Origin: Pseudomonas sp. R76
GTDB taxonomy: Bacteria > Pseudomonadota > Gammaproteobacteria > Pseudomonadales > Pseudomonadaceae
DNA length: 64,000 nucleotides
Assembly: GCF_009834565.1 (NCBI RefSeq)
Contig: NZ_CP019428.1
Location: forward strand, 4,030,001-4,094,000
Direction of reading: 5' to 3'
The notes below the pieces were generated by a model, which saw only the letters and a program-made list of their open reading frames with translations, did not search any database and had not been told where the DNA came from. Positions within the stretch are counted from its first letter, which is position 1; each line of letters opens with the position of its first letter. Below, piece by piece: positions 1-8,560 of the stretch. Made by a program: the position numbers and the translations under genes.

Positions 1-3000
1 CAGTGAACCCACCGTCAGGCCGTTGTCGGTCAAGCTGCCGCCGTAGCGGAACAGTTGGTAAACGCCGATGCCGAAGCCGCCCGCGTCCGTGACATTGAGC
101 GTGCCGTCCAGGGTCAGGTTGCCCGCGACATTCACTGCCGTGGTCGATGCACCCGGTGCGCCGAGGGCGAAGTCCAGGCTGGTGCCCGACGACAACGCCA
201 GCGAACCCACCGACAGCGGCGTCGCGGAGCCGGCCTTGAGGATGGCGCCATCGGCCATGTTCACTGCACCGCCCAAGGTGCCGCTGCCGCCAAGGGTCGC
301 GCCATTGGCCACTTGGACTGTCGCACTGTTCAACGTGCCGTTGACCAGCAGGCTGCCGGCGTTGACGTTGGTGTTGCCGGTGAAGGTGTTGTTGCCGCTC
401 AGCAGCAATTCGCCGGTGCCGGTTTTATTCAGCACGCCTGCGCCGGTCAGGTTGCCGGTGTAAGTGCCGTCGGCGGCCTGCTCAAAGGTCAGGGTCGCGT
501 TGTTGGCAATCGCGCCTTGCAGGCTGGAGGTGTTGCCGGTGGTGGTGCCGCCGTTGAGGGTGGTGCCGCCGCTGTAGGTGTTGGCGCCGGTCAGCAGCAG
601 CGCGCCGTTGCCATTTTTCACCAGGCTGCCGGTGCCGCTGACCACGCCGTTGAGCGCCAGGTCATGGCTGCCGGCCAAGGTCAGCGGGCCGCCGAGGTTG
701 ATGGCATTGGCCAGTTGCAGGTCGGTGCTGCCGTCCAGTTGGGCGGCGCCGCCTACGCTGAGCGCACCGGTGCCCAGGGCAGCGTTGTTGCCGAGGATCA
801 ATTGACCGGCGTTCAAGCCCGTGCCGCCGCTGTAGGTATTGGCGCCGTTGAGGGTCAAGGTCGATGGGCCTTTTTTCAGCAGGCTGCCGGTGCCGCTGAT
901 GCCGCCGTTAAGTGTCAGCGCGCTGCTGCCACCAATAGTCAACGCACCATTGAGTACCGTGGCGTTGACCAATGAGACGGAGCCGTTGCTGTCCAGGGTG
1001 GTGCCGTCGGCCGCGGTCAGCACGCCCATACCGAGTGCACTGTTGCTGCCGACCACCAAGGTGCCGCCATTCAGGGCGGTGCCGCCGGTGTAGGTGTTGT
1101 TGCCGTTGAGCACCAGGGTGCCGCTGTCGAGTTTGGCCAGGGTGCCGGTGCCGGCGAGCTTGACGCCCAGGGTGGCGGTGGCGTTCGGGTCGACACGGAT
1201 CGCGGTGTTGCCGGTGCCGCCATTCACCAGGTTAAGCACGCCCGCCGTGCCGGAAGCCAGGTTATAGCCATCGGTGACGAACTGCAGGCCGGTGGTGTTT
1301 TGCGTACCGTCCACGGTCACCGTGCCGGCCGCGCCCTGGAACACTGCGAAACTGCTGGCCCAGCTCTGGTTGAGGCTGCCGTCGACGTTGGTCCAGTTGG
1401 TGAGGCCGCTGCCCCAGGTGCCGCTGCCGCCGTCGATGGCACCGTTGCCGAGCAGGTTGGCGCCGTCCCAGAATTGCACGGTGGTGTTGGGCGCCGTCAC
1501 CAGCAGGTTGACCTTGTTGCTGATCGCGGTCTGCACCTGCAGGTCGCCTGGGGTGACACTACCTGGCAGGGTGCCGAGGGTCAGGCCGTTGTCGGTCAAC
1601 GCGCCGCCGTAGTTGATGAGGTTATAGACGCCGGTGCCAAAGCCGCCGATATCGGTGACATTGAGGTTGCCGTCCAGGGTCAGGTCGCCGCCGACGTTCA
1701 GCAACCCGCTGCCACCGCCGACCACGGGCGCGCCGAGGCCGACGTCCAGGTTGGAATTGCCGCCCAGCACCAGCGAACCCACCGACAGTGTGCTGCCGGT
1801 AGCCAGGCCGATATGCCCACCGTCGGCCACTGTCACCGCGCCCGCCAGGGAGCCGCTGCCGGTCAAGGTCGCACCGTTATTCACCGCCACGGTGCCGCTG
1901 GCCAGCGAGCCGCTGACATTCAAGGTGCCGCCGTTGACGTTGGCGGCGCCGCTGATGCCACTGACACCACTGAGGTTGAGCACACCGCTGCCGTTTTTAT
2001 CCAGGTTGCCGGCGCCGTTCAGCGCACCGTCAAAGGTGTTGTTGAGGTTGCTGCCGCCCACCGCCAGCGTACTGCCGCCCGCTACCTGGACCACGCCATT
2101 CCCCGCCAGCGTATTGAGGTTGGCGTTGCCGCCCAGGTTGAGGCTGGCGCCCGTGCCCACGGTGACGCCGGAGGTATTGCCGAGCGCATTATTGCCCAAG
2201 GTGGTCAGGCTACCGCCCAGCACGCTCAATGGGCCGGTGAAGGTATTGGTGCCACTCAAAAGCAGGTCCGCTGCGCCGTTCTTGATCAGCGCCGCGTTGC
2301 CGGCGAGCACGCCGGTCAAGGTCAGGTCATTGTTGCCGGCCACACTCAGGTCGGCGTTGAGGTTGACGGCATTGTTCAGTGTCGCTTGAACACTGTTGTC
2401 GAGCGTGGCGGCGCCGCCGACGGTCAGCGCGCCCGAGCCCAGCGCGCTGGCGGTGCCCAGGGTCAGCGTGCCGGCGTTCAGTGTTGTACCGCCGCTGTAG
2501 GTATTGAGGCCATTGAGGGTCAGGGTGGCCGCGCCGTTTTTAGCCAGGCCACCGGCGCCGTTGACGACACCGGTCAGGGTCAAGTCGTTATTGCCGGCAT
2601 ACGCCAGGTTGGCGTTCAACACCAGGTTGTTACCCACGTTAAGCAAGGTGGTGTTGTCCAACGTCGACGTACCGCCGACCGTGAGGCTGCCCAGGCCCAA
2701 CGCCGAATTACTGCCCAGGGTCAGTGTGCCGGCGTTCAATGTGATGCCGCCGAGGAAGGCATTCGGACCGCTGAGGATCAGGTTGGCCGCGCCATTTTTG
2801 CTGAGGCTGCCGGCGCCATTGATCGCGCCGCCCAGCGCCAGGTCAGCGGTGCCGCCAATGCCCAGGTTGCCCGCCAGGTTGACTGCGTTAGTGGTGCTGA
2901 CGCTGCTGCTGGCGTCCAGCCTGGTGCCGTTCGCCGCATTCAACGCAGCATTGCCCAACGCCGTATTGCTCGCCAGGATCAGCCCACCTGCGTTCAAGGC

Positions 3001-6000
3001 CACGGGGCCGAGGAAGCTGTTATTGCCGCCCAGCGTCAAGGTGGCCGCGCCGTTCTTGATCAGCCCGCCGGTGCCGCCAATCGCACCATTGAGGGTCAGC
3101 GCATTGCTGCCCGCGACCGCAAGGTTGCCGTTCAGTGTGACGCCATTGCCCAGCGTAGTCGCCGTAACACTGTCGAGGGTGGTGCCCGCTGCGGCCGTCA
3201 GTTGGCCGGTGCCCAGGGCCGTGTTGCTGCCCACCACCAGCGTGCCGCCATTGAGCAAAGTACCGCCGGTGTAGGTATTGGCGCCACTGAGTAACAAGGT
3301 GCCGGTGTCCAGTTTGGCCAAGGTGCCCGCGCCGTCGATATTCACGCCGATGGCCGCCGTGGCGCCCGGATCGACACGCAGCGCCACGTTGCCACCCGTG
3401 CCGTTGACCGCGGTCAATTGCCCAGCCGCGCCGTTGACGAGGTTGTAGCCGTCGGTGACGAACTGCATACCGGTAAAGGTTTGCGTGCCGTTCACAGTGA
3501 CGGTGCCCGCCGCGCCCTGGAACACTGCGAAATCGCTGGCCCAGGGTTGATTGACCAAGCCGTTGGCATCGGTCCAGTTGGTCCCCACGCTGTTCCACGT
3601 GCCGCTGCCGCCATTCACGACGCCATTGGCGATGGTCTGGCTGCCGTCCCAATAACGCAGCGCGGCATTGGGCGCCGAGACTTCGATGTTGATCTGGTTC
3701 GCCACGCCAGTCTGCACCACCAGGTCGCCCAGGGCGTAACCCACCGGCACTCCGGCCACGTTGAGGCCAAGGTTAGTCAGGGCGCCGGTGTAATTGAACA
3801 GGCGGTAGACGCCGACGCCAAACCCACCGGCATCCGTCACGTTCAGGTTGCCGGCGAGCGTCAGGTTACCGCCCACATTAAACAAGGACGTGGTGGACGG
3901 TGTGCCCAGGGCCACGTCCACATTGGCGCCCGCCGCCAATACCAGTGAGCCGGCCGACAAGGTATTGCCGCTGCTCAGCGCCAGGTGCCCGCCATTGTTG
4001 ACATTCACCTGCCCCAACGCCGCGCCGGTGCCGGTCAGCGTACCGCTGTTGTTGACGTTGAGCTGGGCGCTGGCCAGGGAACCGCTGAGGTTCAAGGTGC
4101 CGCCATTGATGGCGGTGTTGCCGGTGAGGCCGTTGATACCGGTGAGGTTGAGCGTACCGGTGCCGACTTTGATCAGCCCACCCGTACCGCTGATGCCGCC
4201 GTCAAAAGTGCTGGTGCTGTTGTTGGCGCCAACGGTCAGGAGGTTGCCGCCGACCGCCACATCACCTGCACCGCTCAAACTGGCGACGTTGGCGTCAACC
4301 CCCAACTGCAGGCTCGCGCCCGCACTGACGTTGGCGCCGGGGCCGTTGCCCAGGGCGTTGGCGTTCAACAGCGTGAGGCTGCCGGACAGCACATCCACGC
4401 CCCCGGTGAAGGTATTGTTGCCAGCCAAGGTCAGGTCAGCCAGGCCAGTTTTGATCAGGTTACCGGCGCCGCTGATCACGCCGTTCAGGCTCAGGTCGTT
4501 GTTGCCGGCGAGGCTCAGGTCGGCGTTGAGTGCAATCGCATTGCCGATGCCGAAGGACGCGCTGTTGTCCAGCGTCGCCGCGCCGCCGACGGTCAAAGCG
4601 CCGCTGCCCAGGCCATTGGCGTTGCCGAGGGTCAAGGTGCCGGCATTCAGTGTGGTGCCGCCGCTGAAGGTGTTGTTGCCGTTAAGCGTCAGGTTGGCCG
4701 CGCCGTTCTTGGTCAAGGTGCTGGCGCCGCTGATCAGGCCGCCGAGGGTCAGGCCATTGCTGCCGCCCACGTTCAGGCCGGCATTCAAGGCCAGGTTATT
4801 GCCCAGGGTGACGGGCGCGTTGCTGTCCAGGGTGGCCGCGCCGGCAACGATCAGGTTGCCGAGGCCCAGGGCCGTGTTGCTGCCGACGGTCAGGGTGCCC
4901 GCATTGAGGGTGGTGTCGCCGACAAAGCCATTGTTGCCATTGAGGATCAGGTTGGCCGTGCCATTTTTGCTCAGGCCGCCTGCGCCATTCACCCCACCTG
5001 CGAGTGTCAGGTCGGCAGTACCGCCGATGTTCAGGTTACCGGCAAGGTTTACCGCATTGACCAAGCTGACCGCCGCATTGGCATCCAACGTGGTGCCCGC
5101 CGCGGCATTCAACGCACCGTTGCCCAGCGCGCCCGCAGCGCCGACCACCAGCTTGCCGGCATTCAGCGCGGTGTTGCCCAAATAACTGTTTGCGTGGTTG
5201 AGGACCAGGTCGGCCGCGCCACTCTTGACCAAGCCACCGATGCCGGCGATGGCACCGCCCAAGGTCAAGGCGTTGGTGCCTGCAATCGTCAGGTTGCCGC
5301 CCAGATTGATGTTATTGGAAAGGCTTGCCGCCGTACTGGCATCCAGCGTGGTGCCCGCCGATGCGTTTAACGCCCCGGTGCCCAGCGCCGTGTTGGAGCC
5401 GACGATCAGCGTGCCGGCGTTAAGCGCGGTGGCGCCGCTGTAGGTGTTGGCGCCACTGAGCGTGAGGCTCGCCGCACCGGTTTTGATCAAACCCGACGCA
5501 CCACTGATGAGGCCGCCAAGGGTCAGCGCATTGGCGCCGCCTGTGGTCAGGTTGGCGTTGAGGGTGATCGCATTATTCACGGCGAGCGCCGCACTGCTGT
5601 TTAAGGTCGCTACGCCGCCCACGGTCAGGGCACCGGTGCCGAGCGCGGCGGCGTTGCCCACTGTGAGGGCGCCGGCGTTCAGGGTGGTGCCGCCCTGGAA
5701 GGTGTTGGCACCGCTGAGCACCACGCTGGAGGTGCCGTTTTTGATCAACGCGGCGGCGCCGTCAATCACCCCGTTCAGGCTCAGCGGGTTGGTGCCGGCC
5801 AATGTCAGGTTGGCCCCCAGGTTGATGGCATTGGCCAGGTTGATGCCGGCACTGTTGTCCAGCGTCGACGCGCCGGTCACGCTCAGCGTGCCCGTGCCCA
5901 GGGCCAGATCGTTGCCGACATTCAAGGTGCCGCCGTTGAGCGTGGTGCCGGCAATAAAGCTGTTGGCGCCGCTGAGAATCAAGCTGGCCGCACCGCTCTT

Positions 6001-8256
6001 GGTCAAACCGCCTGCGCCGCCGATAGCGCCGGTCAAGCCAAGGTTACTGGTACCGGCAATATTCAGATTGCCGCTCAGGCTCAGCGCGTTGTTGAGGCTG
6101 ATCGCAGTGCTGGCATCCAGTGTGGTGTTGTCGGCGGCGGTCAGCGTGCCGGCGCCCAATGCCGCGTTGTTACCCAGAATCAGCGAACCGGCATTCAGGC
6201 TGGTGTTGCCGGAGAAGGTGTTGGCACCGCTGAGGGTCAAAGCGGCGACCCCGTTTTTGATCAGCCCGCCCGTGCCGGAAATGATGCCATTCAGGCCCAG
6301 CGCCTGAGTGCCGCCGAGCGTCAACGCGCCCGTCAGCGCGACGGCATTGCCAAGGCTGACCGCAGTGCTCGCATCCAGAGACGTGCCCGCTGCGGTATTC
6401 AGCGCGCCCGTGCCCAGTGCGGTGTTGGAACCCACCACCAGGCCACCGGCGTTGAGCGAGGTAATCCCGCTGCGGGTGTTGTTGCCGGTTACGGTCAGCA
6501 GGCTTGCGCCGGTTTTGATCAAGCCACCGGCACCCGACATCACGCCGCTGAGGGTCAGCGGGTTGGTGCCGGTCAGGGTGAGGTTGCCGGTCAAGACCAG
6601 GTTATTGCTCAACGCAGGCGCGCCGCTGGCGTCCAGGTTGGCGGCGGCGGCAACAGTCAGCGCGCCGCTGCCCAGGGCATTGCTGCTGCCCAGCACCAAG
6701 GTGCCGGCGCCCAGGCTGGTAGCGCCGGTATAGCCGCTGTTATTGCCGCTGAGGGTCAGGCTGCCGCTGCCGGTTTTGCTGATGCCCGCAGCGCCAGTGA
6801 TTGCGCCCGCGAGGGTCAGGGCGCCGGTGCCGGTGGTGGTCATTGCACCGCCAAGGCTGATCGCGTTGTTCAGGCTGATCGTGCCGGGTGCCGACAGCGA
6901 TGTCGCACCCGTGAAGTTAATCGTGCCGGTACTCAAGGCCTGGTCGTTGCCCAGTTGCAGCGTGCCGCCGTTGAGCGTGGTGTTGCCGAGGTAGGTGTTG
7001 GCGTTTGTCAGCAACAGTTGGCCGCTGCCCACTTTGGTCAAGCCGCCTGCGCCTGAGATCACCCCGGACAAGGTGGTGGCGTTGGTGCCTTGTACGGTGA
7101 GGCCGCCAGCGCCGACGGACACCAGGTTAGCGATGTTCAAGCCCGCGTTACTGGCCTGCAGAATACCGCCGTTGGAGGTCAGCACGCCGGAGCCGAACGT
7201 CGCATTGTTGTTGAACTGCGCAACCCCGCCATTGAGCGTGGTGCTGCCGGAGACGACCGGGCCTTGCAGGGTCCAGGTGCCGCTGTTGAGGGTCAGGTTG
7301 TTGAAGTTGATATAGGTGGCGCTCGATACCGTGCCAGTACCGGTAGTGCCGCCGCCAACGCCGATCGGGTTCTGCAGGATCAGCGAGTTGGTGCCCCCGG
7401 CCCCGCCATCGACTGTGCCCGTAGGGCCAAAGGTCAAATTGATGCCAACCAGCCCGCCCAAGCCCACGCTGACTTGCACACCGTCACCGACGCTGACGCT
7501 GGAGCCGGTAATCGCGGTAAACGTGTTGGTGCTGCTCGCGCCCATCGACACGCCGCCGGTGATTGCACCGGCGTTGGTAAAGGTGTTGCCCGCGGCGGAG
7601 GTTTCGAACGCGACCCGCCCGTTGATAACCCCGGTACTGCTGTTGGTCATGTTGACCTGGGAGCCGCCGTATATGCCCACCACCGGTGTGTCAGCCAGCG
7701 TGATGCCGCCCACCGATAAACCGGTGGAGGTAATCGTGCCGTTGTTGGTGATGCTGGTGGTGCCGGCCGCCGCGTTGTTGACCGCCAGTGCCAGGCCGTC
7801 GATGCTCGTCAGGTTGAGCCCAAGCAACATGCCGGTGCCGCGCATGATCCCGCTGGCATTGTTGAGGACGCTGACCGTGCTGGTGGCGCCCGTACCGATA
7901 AAGGCCCCGCCGCTCAGTACCGACACCAGGCCCAACAGGGCTGGGTCGAGGGTGCCGGAGTTGTTCAAGCTGATGTTGACGCCGGTGAGGTCCATCACAT
8001 GGCCGCCCAGCGTCGCGTTCATCTGCGCGCCGGAGTTGACGTTGACGGTCAAGCCGTTGGTGGCACTGCTGAAGTTATTCAGAAACAGCGGCAGGGTCGG
8101 CACGCCCGTACAGGTCACGGTAGACCCGGCCGTGGAACACGTGGCCAATGCCTCGGGACTTGCCAGGCCCATCATCAACCCCACAATCCCCATGCGAATC
8201 GCCATATTCAGCGGGGCAATACGCGACACACCGGCAGCAGCAAGTCTTCTTTCCAC
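1..8256 (-). CDS. Giant autotransporter-type adhesin with beta-strand repeats (N-terminal part, 3' end outside window)
   Basis: The minus-strand frame from a GTG at 8256 stays open to the window edge, giving 2752 codons with no stop or net frameshift; I checked the frame near residues 1, 1217 and 2745. GGAG lies just upstream of the GTG. Residues 1-38 form a long signal peptide (charged N-terminus, core IVGLMMGLA, cleavage after ALA). From about residue 320 on the protein is a ladder of 50-80 residue repeats of the form NTYSGGTTLNAGTLTLG...ALGSGALTVGG...GAGGLTKNGAATLTL, the autotransporter-associated beta-strand repeat. Two or more larger modules carry WDG, GSGTW, NWT and FAVFQGAAGTVTV blocks. 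Such proteins form surface beta-helices used in adhesion or biofilm. The C-terminal beta-barrel would lie beyond the left edge. Family is clear; ligand unknown. Confidence 0.85.
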   Translation of the reverse strand, partial: MERRLAAAGVSRIAPLNMAIRMGIVGLMMGLASPEALATCSTAGSTVTCTGVPTLPLFLNNFSSATNGLTVNVNSGAQMNATLGGHVMDLTGVNISLNNSGTLDPALLGLVSVLSGGAFIGTGATSTVSVLNNASGIMRGTGMLLGLNLTSIDGLALAVNNAAAGTTSITNNGTITSTGLSVGGITLADTPVVGIYGGSQVNMTNSSTGVINGRVAFETSAAGNTFTNAGAITGGVSMGASSTNTFTAITGSSVSVGDGVQVSVGLGGLVGINLTFGPTGTVDGGAGGTNSLILQNPIGVGGGTTGTGTVSSATYINFNNLTLNSGTWTLQGPVVSGSTTLNGGVAQFNNNATFGSGVLTSNGGILQASNAGLNIANLVSVGAGGLTVQGTNATTLSGVISGAGGLTKVGSGQLLLTNANTYLGNTTLNGGTLQLGNDQALSTGTINFTGATSLSAPGTISLNNAISLGGAMTTTGTGALTLAGAITGAAGISKTGSGSLTLSGNNSGYTGATSLGAGTLVLGSSNALGSGALTVAAAANLDASGAPALSNNLVLTGNLTLTGTNPLTLSGVMSGAGGLIKTGASLLTVTGNNTRSGITSLNAGGLVVGSNTALGTGALNTAAGTSLDASTAVSLGNAVALTGALTLGGTQALGLNGIISGTGGLIKNGVAALTLSGANTFSGNTSLNAGSLILGNNAALGAGTLTAADNTTLDASTAISLNNALSLSGNLNIAGTSNLGLTGAIGGAGGLTKSGAASLILSGANSFIAGTTLNGGTLNVGNDLALGTGTLSVTGASTLDNSAGINLANAINLGANLTLAGTNPLSLNGVIDGAAALIKNGTSSVVLSGANTFQGGTTLNAGALTVGNAAALGTGALTVGGVATLNSSAALAVNNAITLNANLTTGGANALTLGGLISGASGLIKTGAASLTLSGANTYSGATALNAGTLIVGSNTALGTGALNASAGTTLDASTAASLSNNINLGGNLTIAGTNALTLGGAIAGIGGLVKSGAADLVLNHANSYLGNTALNAGKLVVGAAGALGNGALNAAAGTTLDANAAVSLVNAVNLAGNLNIGGTADLTLAGGVNGAGGLSKNGTANLILNGNNGFVGDTTLNAGTLTVGSNTALGLGNLIVAGAATLDSNAPVTLGNNLALNAGLNVGGSNGLTLGGLISGASTLTKNGAANLTLNGNNTFSGGTTLNAGTLTLGNANGLGSGALTVGGAATLDNSASFGIGNAIALNADLSLAGNNDLSLNGVISGAGNLIKTGLADLTLAGNNTFTGGVDVLSGSLTLLNANALGNGPGANVSAGASLQLGVDANVASLSGAGDVAVGGNLLTVGANNSTSTFDGGISGTGGLIKVGTGTLNLTGINGLTGNTAINGGTLNLSGSLASAQLNVNNSGTLTGTGAALGQVNVNNGGHLALSSGNTLSAGSLVLAAGANVDVALGTPSTTSLFNVGGNLTLAGNLNVTDAGGFGVGVYRLFNYTGALTNLGLNVAGVPVGYALGDLVVQTGVANQINIEVSAPNAALRYWDGSQTIANGVVNGGSGTWNSVGTNWTDANGLVNQPWASDFAVFQGAAGTVTVNGTQTFTGMQFVTDGYNLVNGAAGQLTAVNGTGGNVALRVDPGATAAIGVNIDGAGTLAKLDTGTLLLSGANTYTGGTLLNGGTLVVGSNTALGTGQLTAAAGTTLDSVTATTLGNGVTLNGNLAVAGSNALTLNGAIGGTGGLIKNGAATLTLGGNNSFLGPVALNAGGLILASNTALGNAALNAANGTRLDASSSVSTTNAVNLAGNLGIGGTADLALGGAINGAGSLSKNGAANLILSGPNAFLGGITLNAGTLTLGSNSALGLGSLTVGGTSTLDNTTLLNVGNNLVLNANLAYAGNNDLTLTGVVNGAGGLAKNGAATLTLNGLNTYSGGTTLNAGTLTLGTASALGSGALTVGGAATLDNSVQATLNNAVNLNADLSVAGNNDLTLTGVLAGNAALIKNGAADLLLSGTNTFTGPLSVLGGSLTTLGNNALGNTSGVTVGTGASLNLGGNANLNTLAGNGVVQVAGGSTLAVGGSNLNNTFDGALNGAGNLDKNGSGVLNLSGVSGISGAANVNGGTLNVSGSLASGTVAVNNGATLTGSGSLAGAVTVADGGHIGLATGSTLSVGSLVLGGNSNLDVGLGAPVVGGGSGLLNVGGDLTLDGNLNVTDIGGFGTGVYNLINYGGALTDNGLTLGTLPGSVTPGDLQVQTAISNKVNLLVTAPNTTVQFWDGANLLGNGAIDGGSGTWGSGLTNWTNVDGSLNQSWASSFAVFQGAAGTVTVDGTQNTTGLQFVTDGYNLASGTAGVLNLVNGGTGNTAIRVDPNATATLGVKLAGTGTLAKLDSGTLVLNGNNTYTGGTALNGGTLVVGSNSALGMGVLTAADGTTLDSNGSVSLVNATVLNGALTIGGSSALTLNGGISGTGSLLKKGPSTLTLNGANTYSGGTGLNAGQLILGNNAALGTGALSVGGAAQLDGSTDLQLANAINLGGPLTLAGSHDLALNGVVSGTGSLVKNGNGALLLTGANTYSGGTTLNGGTTTGNTSSLQGAIANNATLTFEQAADGTYTGNLTGAGVLNKTGTGELLLSGNNTFTGNTNVNAGSLLVNGTLNSATVQVANGATLGGSGTLGGAVNMADGAILKAGSATPLSVGSLALSSGTSLDFALGAPGASTTAVNVAGNLTLDGTLNVTDAGGFGIGVYQLFRYGGSLTDNGLTVGSL

Positions 8257-8560
8257 GTGACACTCCTTCGTGGTTCAAGCCTTTCATCCATGAATGCGCA
8301 GCAGCCCTGCACTAGTGACCCACACGCATCGAATTCGAAATACCTGACCGTGGCGACAACTGATCTAGTTTGTCGAAACGGTAGTAGACCTACAGAAAAG
8401 TCATTGAATTAAATGGTATTAATACTTTCGTAAACACCGCGTAAGAATGGGATTACAGCCAACATTCATTGACTTTCGCGACATAAATACAAGTTTCAAA
8501 ATGTAAAAAGGCGCTCTAATAGCGCCCTGTCGATTCGCTTTAAAGATCCTGGAGTTCGCA
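8257..8560. other. Divergent AT-rich intergenic region between adhesin and antiporter
   Basis: This 304 bp gap must carry promoters for the adhesin (leftward) and antiporter (rightward). It is clearly AT-richer than its flanks, especially 8400-8510. The only firm structure is the hairpin at 8500-8526, listed separately. I see no convincing gene; short frames crossing it lack ribosome sites. Confidence 0.6.
8500..8526 (-). terminator. Intrinsic-terminator-like hairpin in the adhesin leader region
   Basis: Read on the minus strand, arms GGCGCT and AGCGCC (8526-8510) flank a 5-nt loop and are followed directly by CTTTTTACAT. This is a compact intrinsic terminator pointing toward the adhesin, about 245 bp before its start codon. 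No minus-strand gene ends here, so it could be a leader attenuator or stop antisense transcription from the antiporter gene. Confidence 0.5.

Noticed and set aside
1300-5370. Very long plus-strand open frames (664, 445 and 461 codons) opposite the adhesin
   Set aside because: They are antisense to Gly/Thr/Asn-rich beta repeats, whose complement in high-GC DNA lacks stops. Their products are repetitive Ala/Gln/Gly or Pro/Leu/Val text without ribosome sites or known domains.
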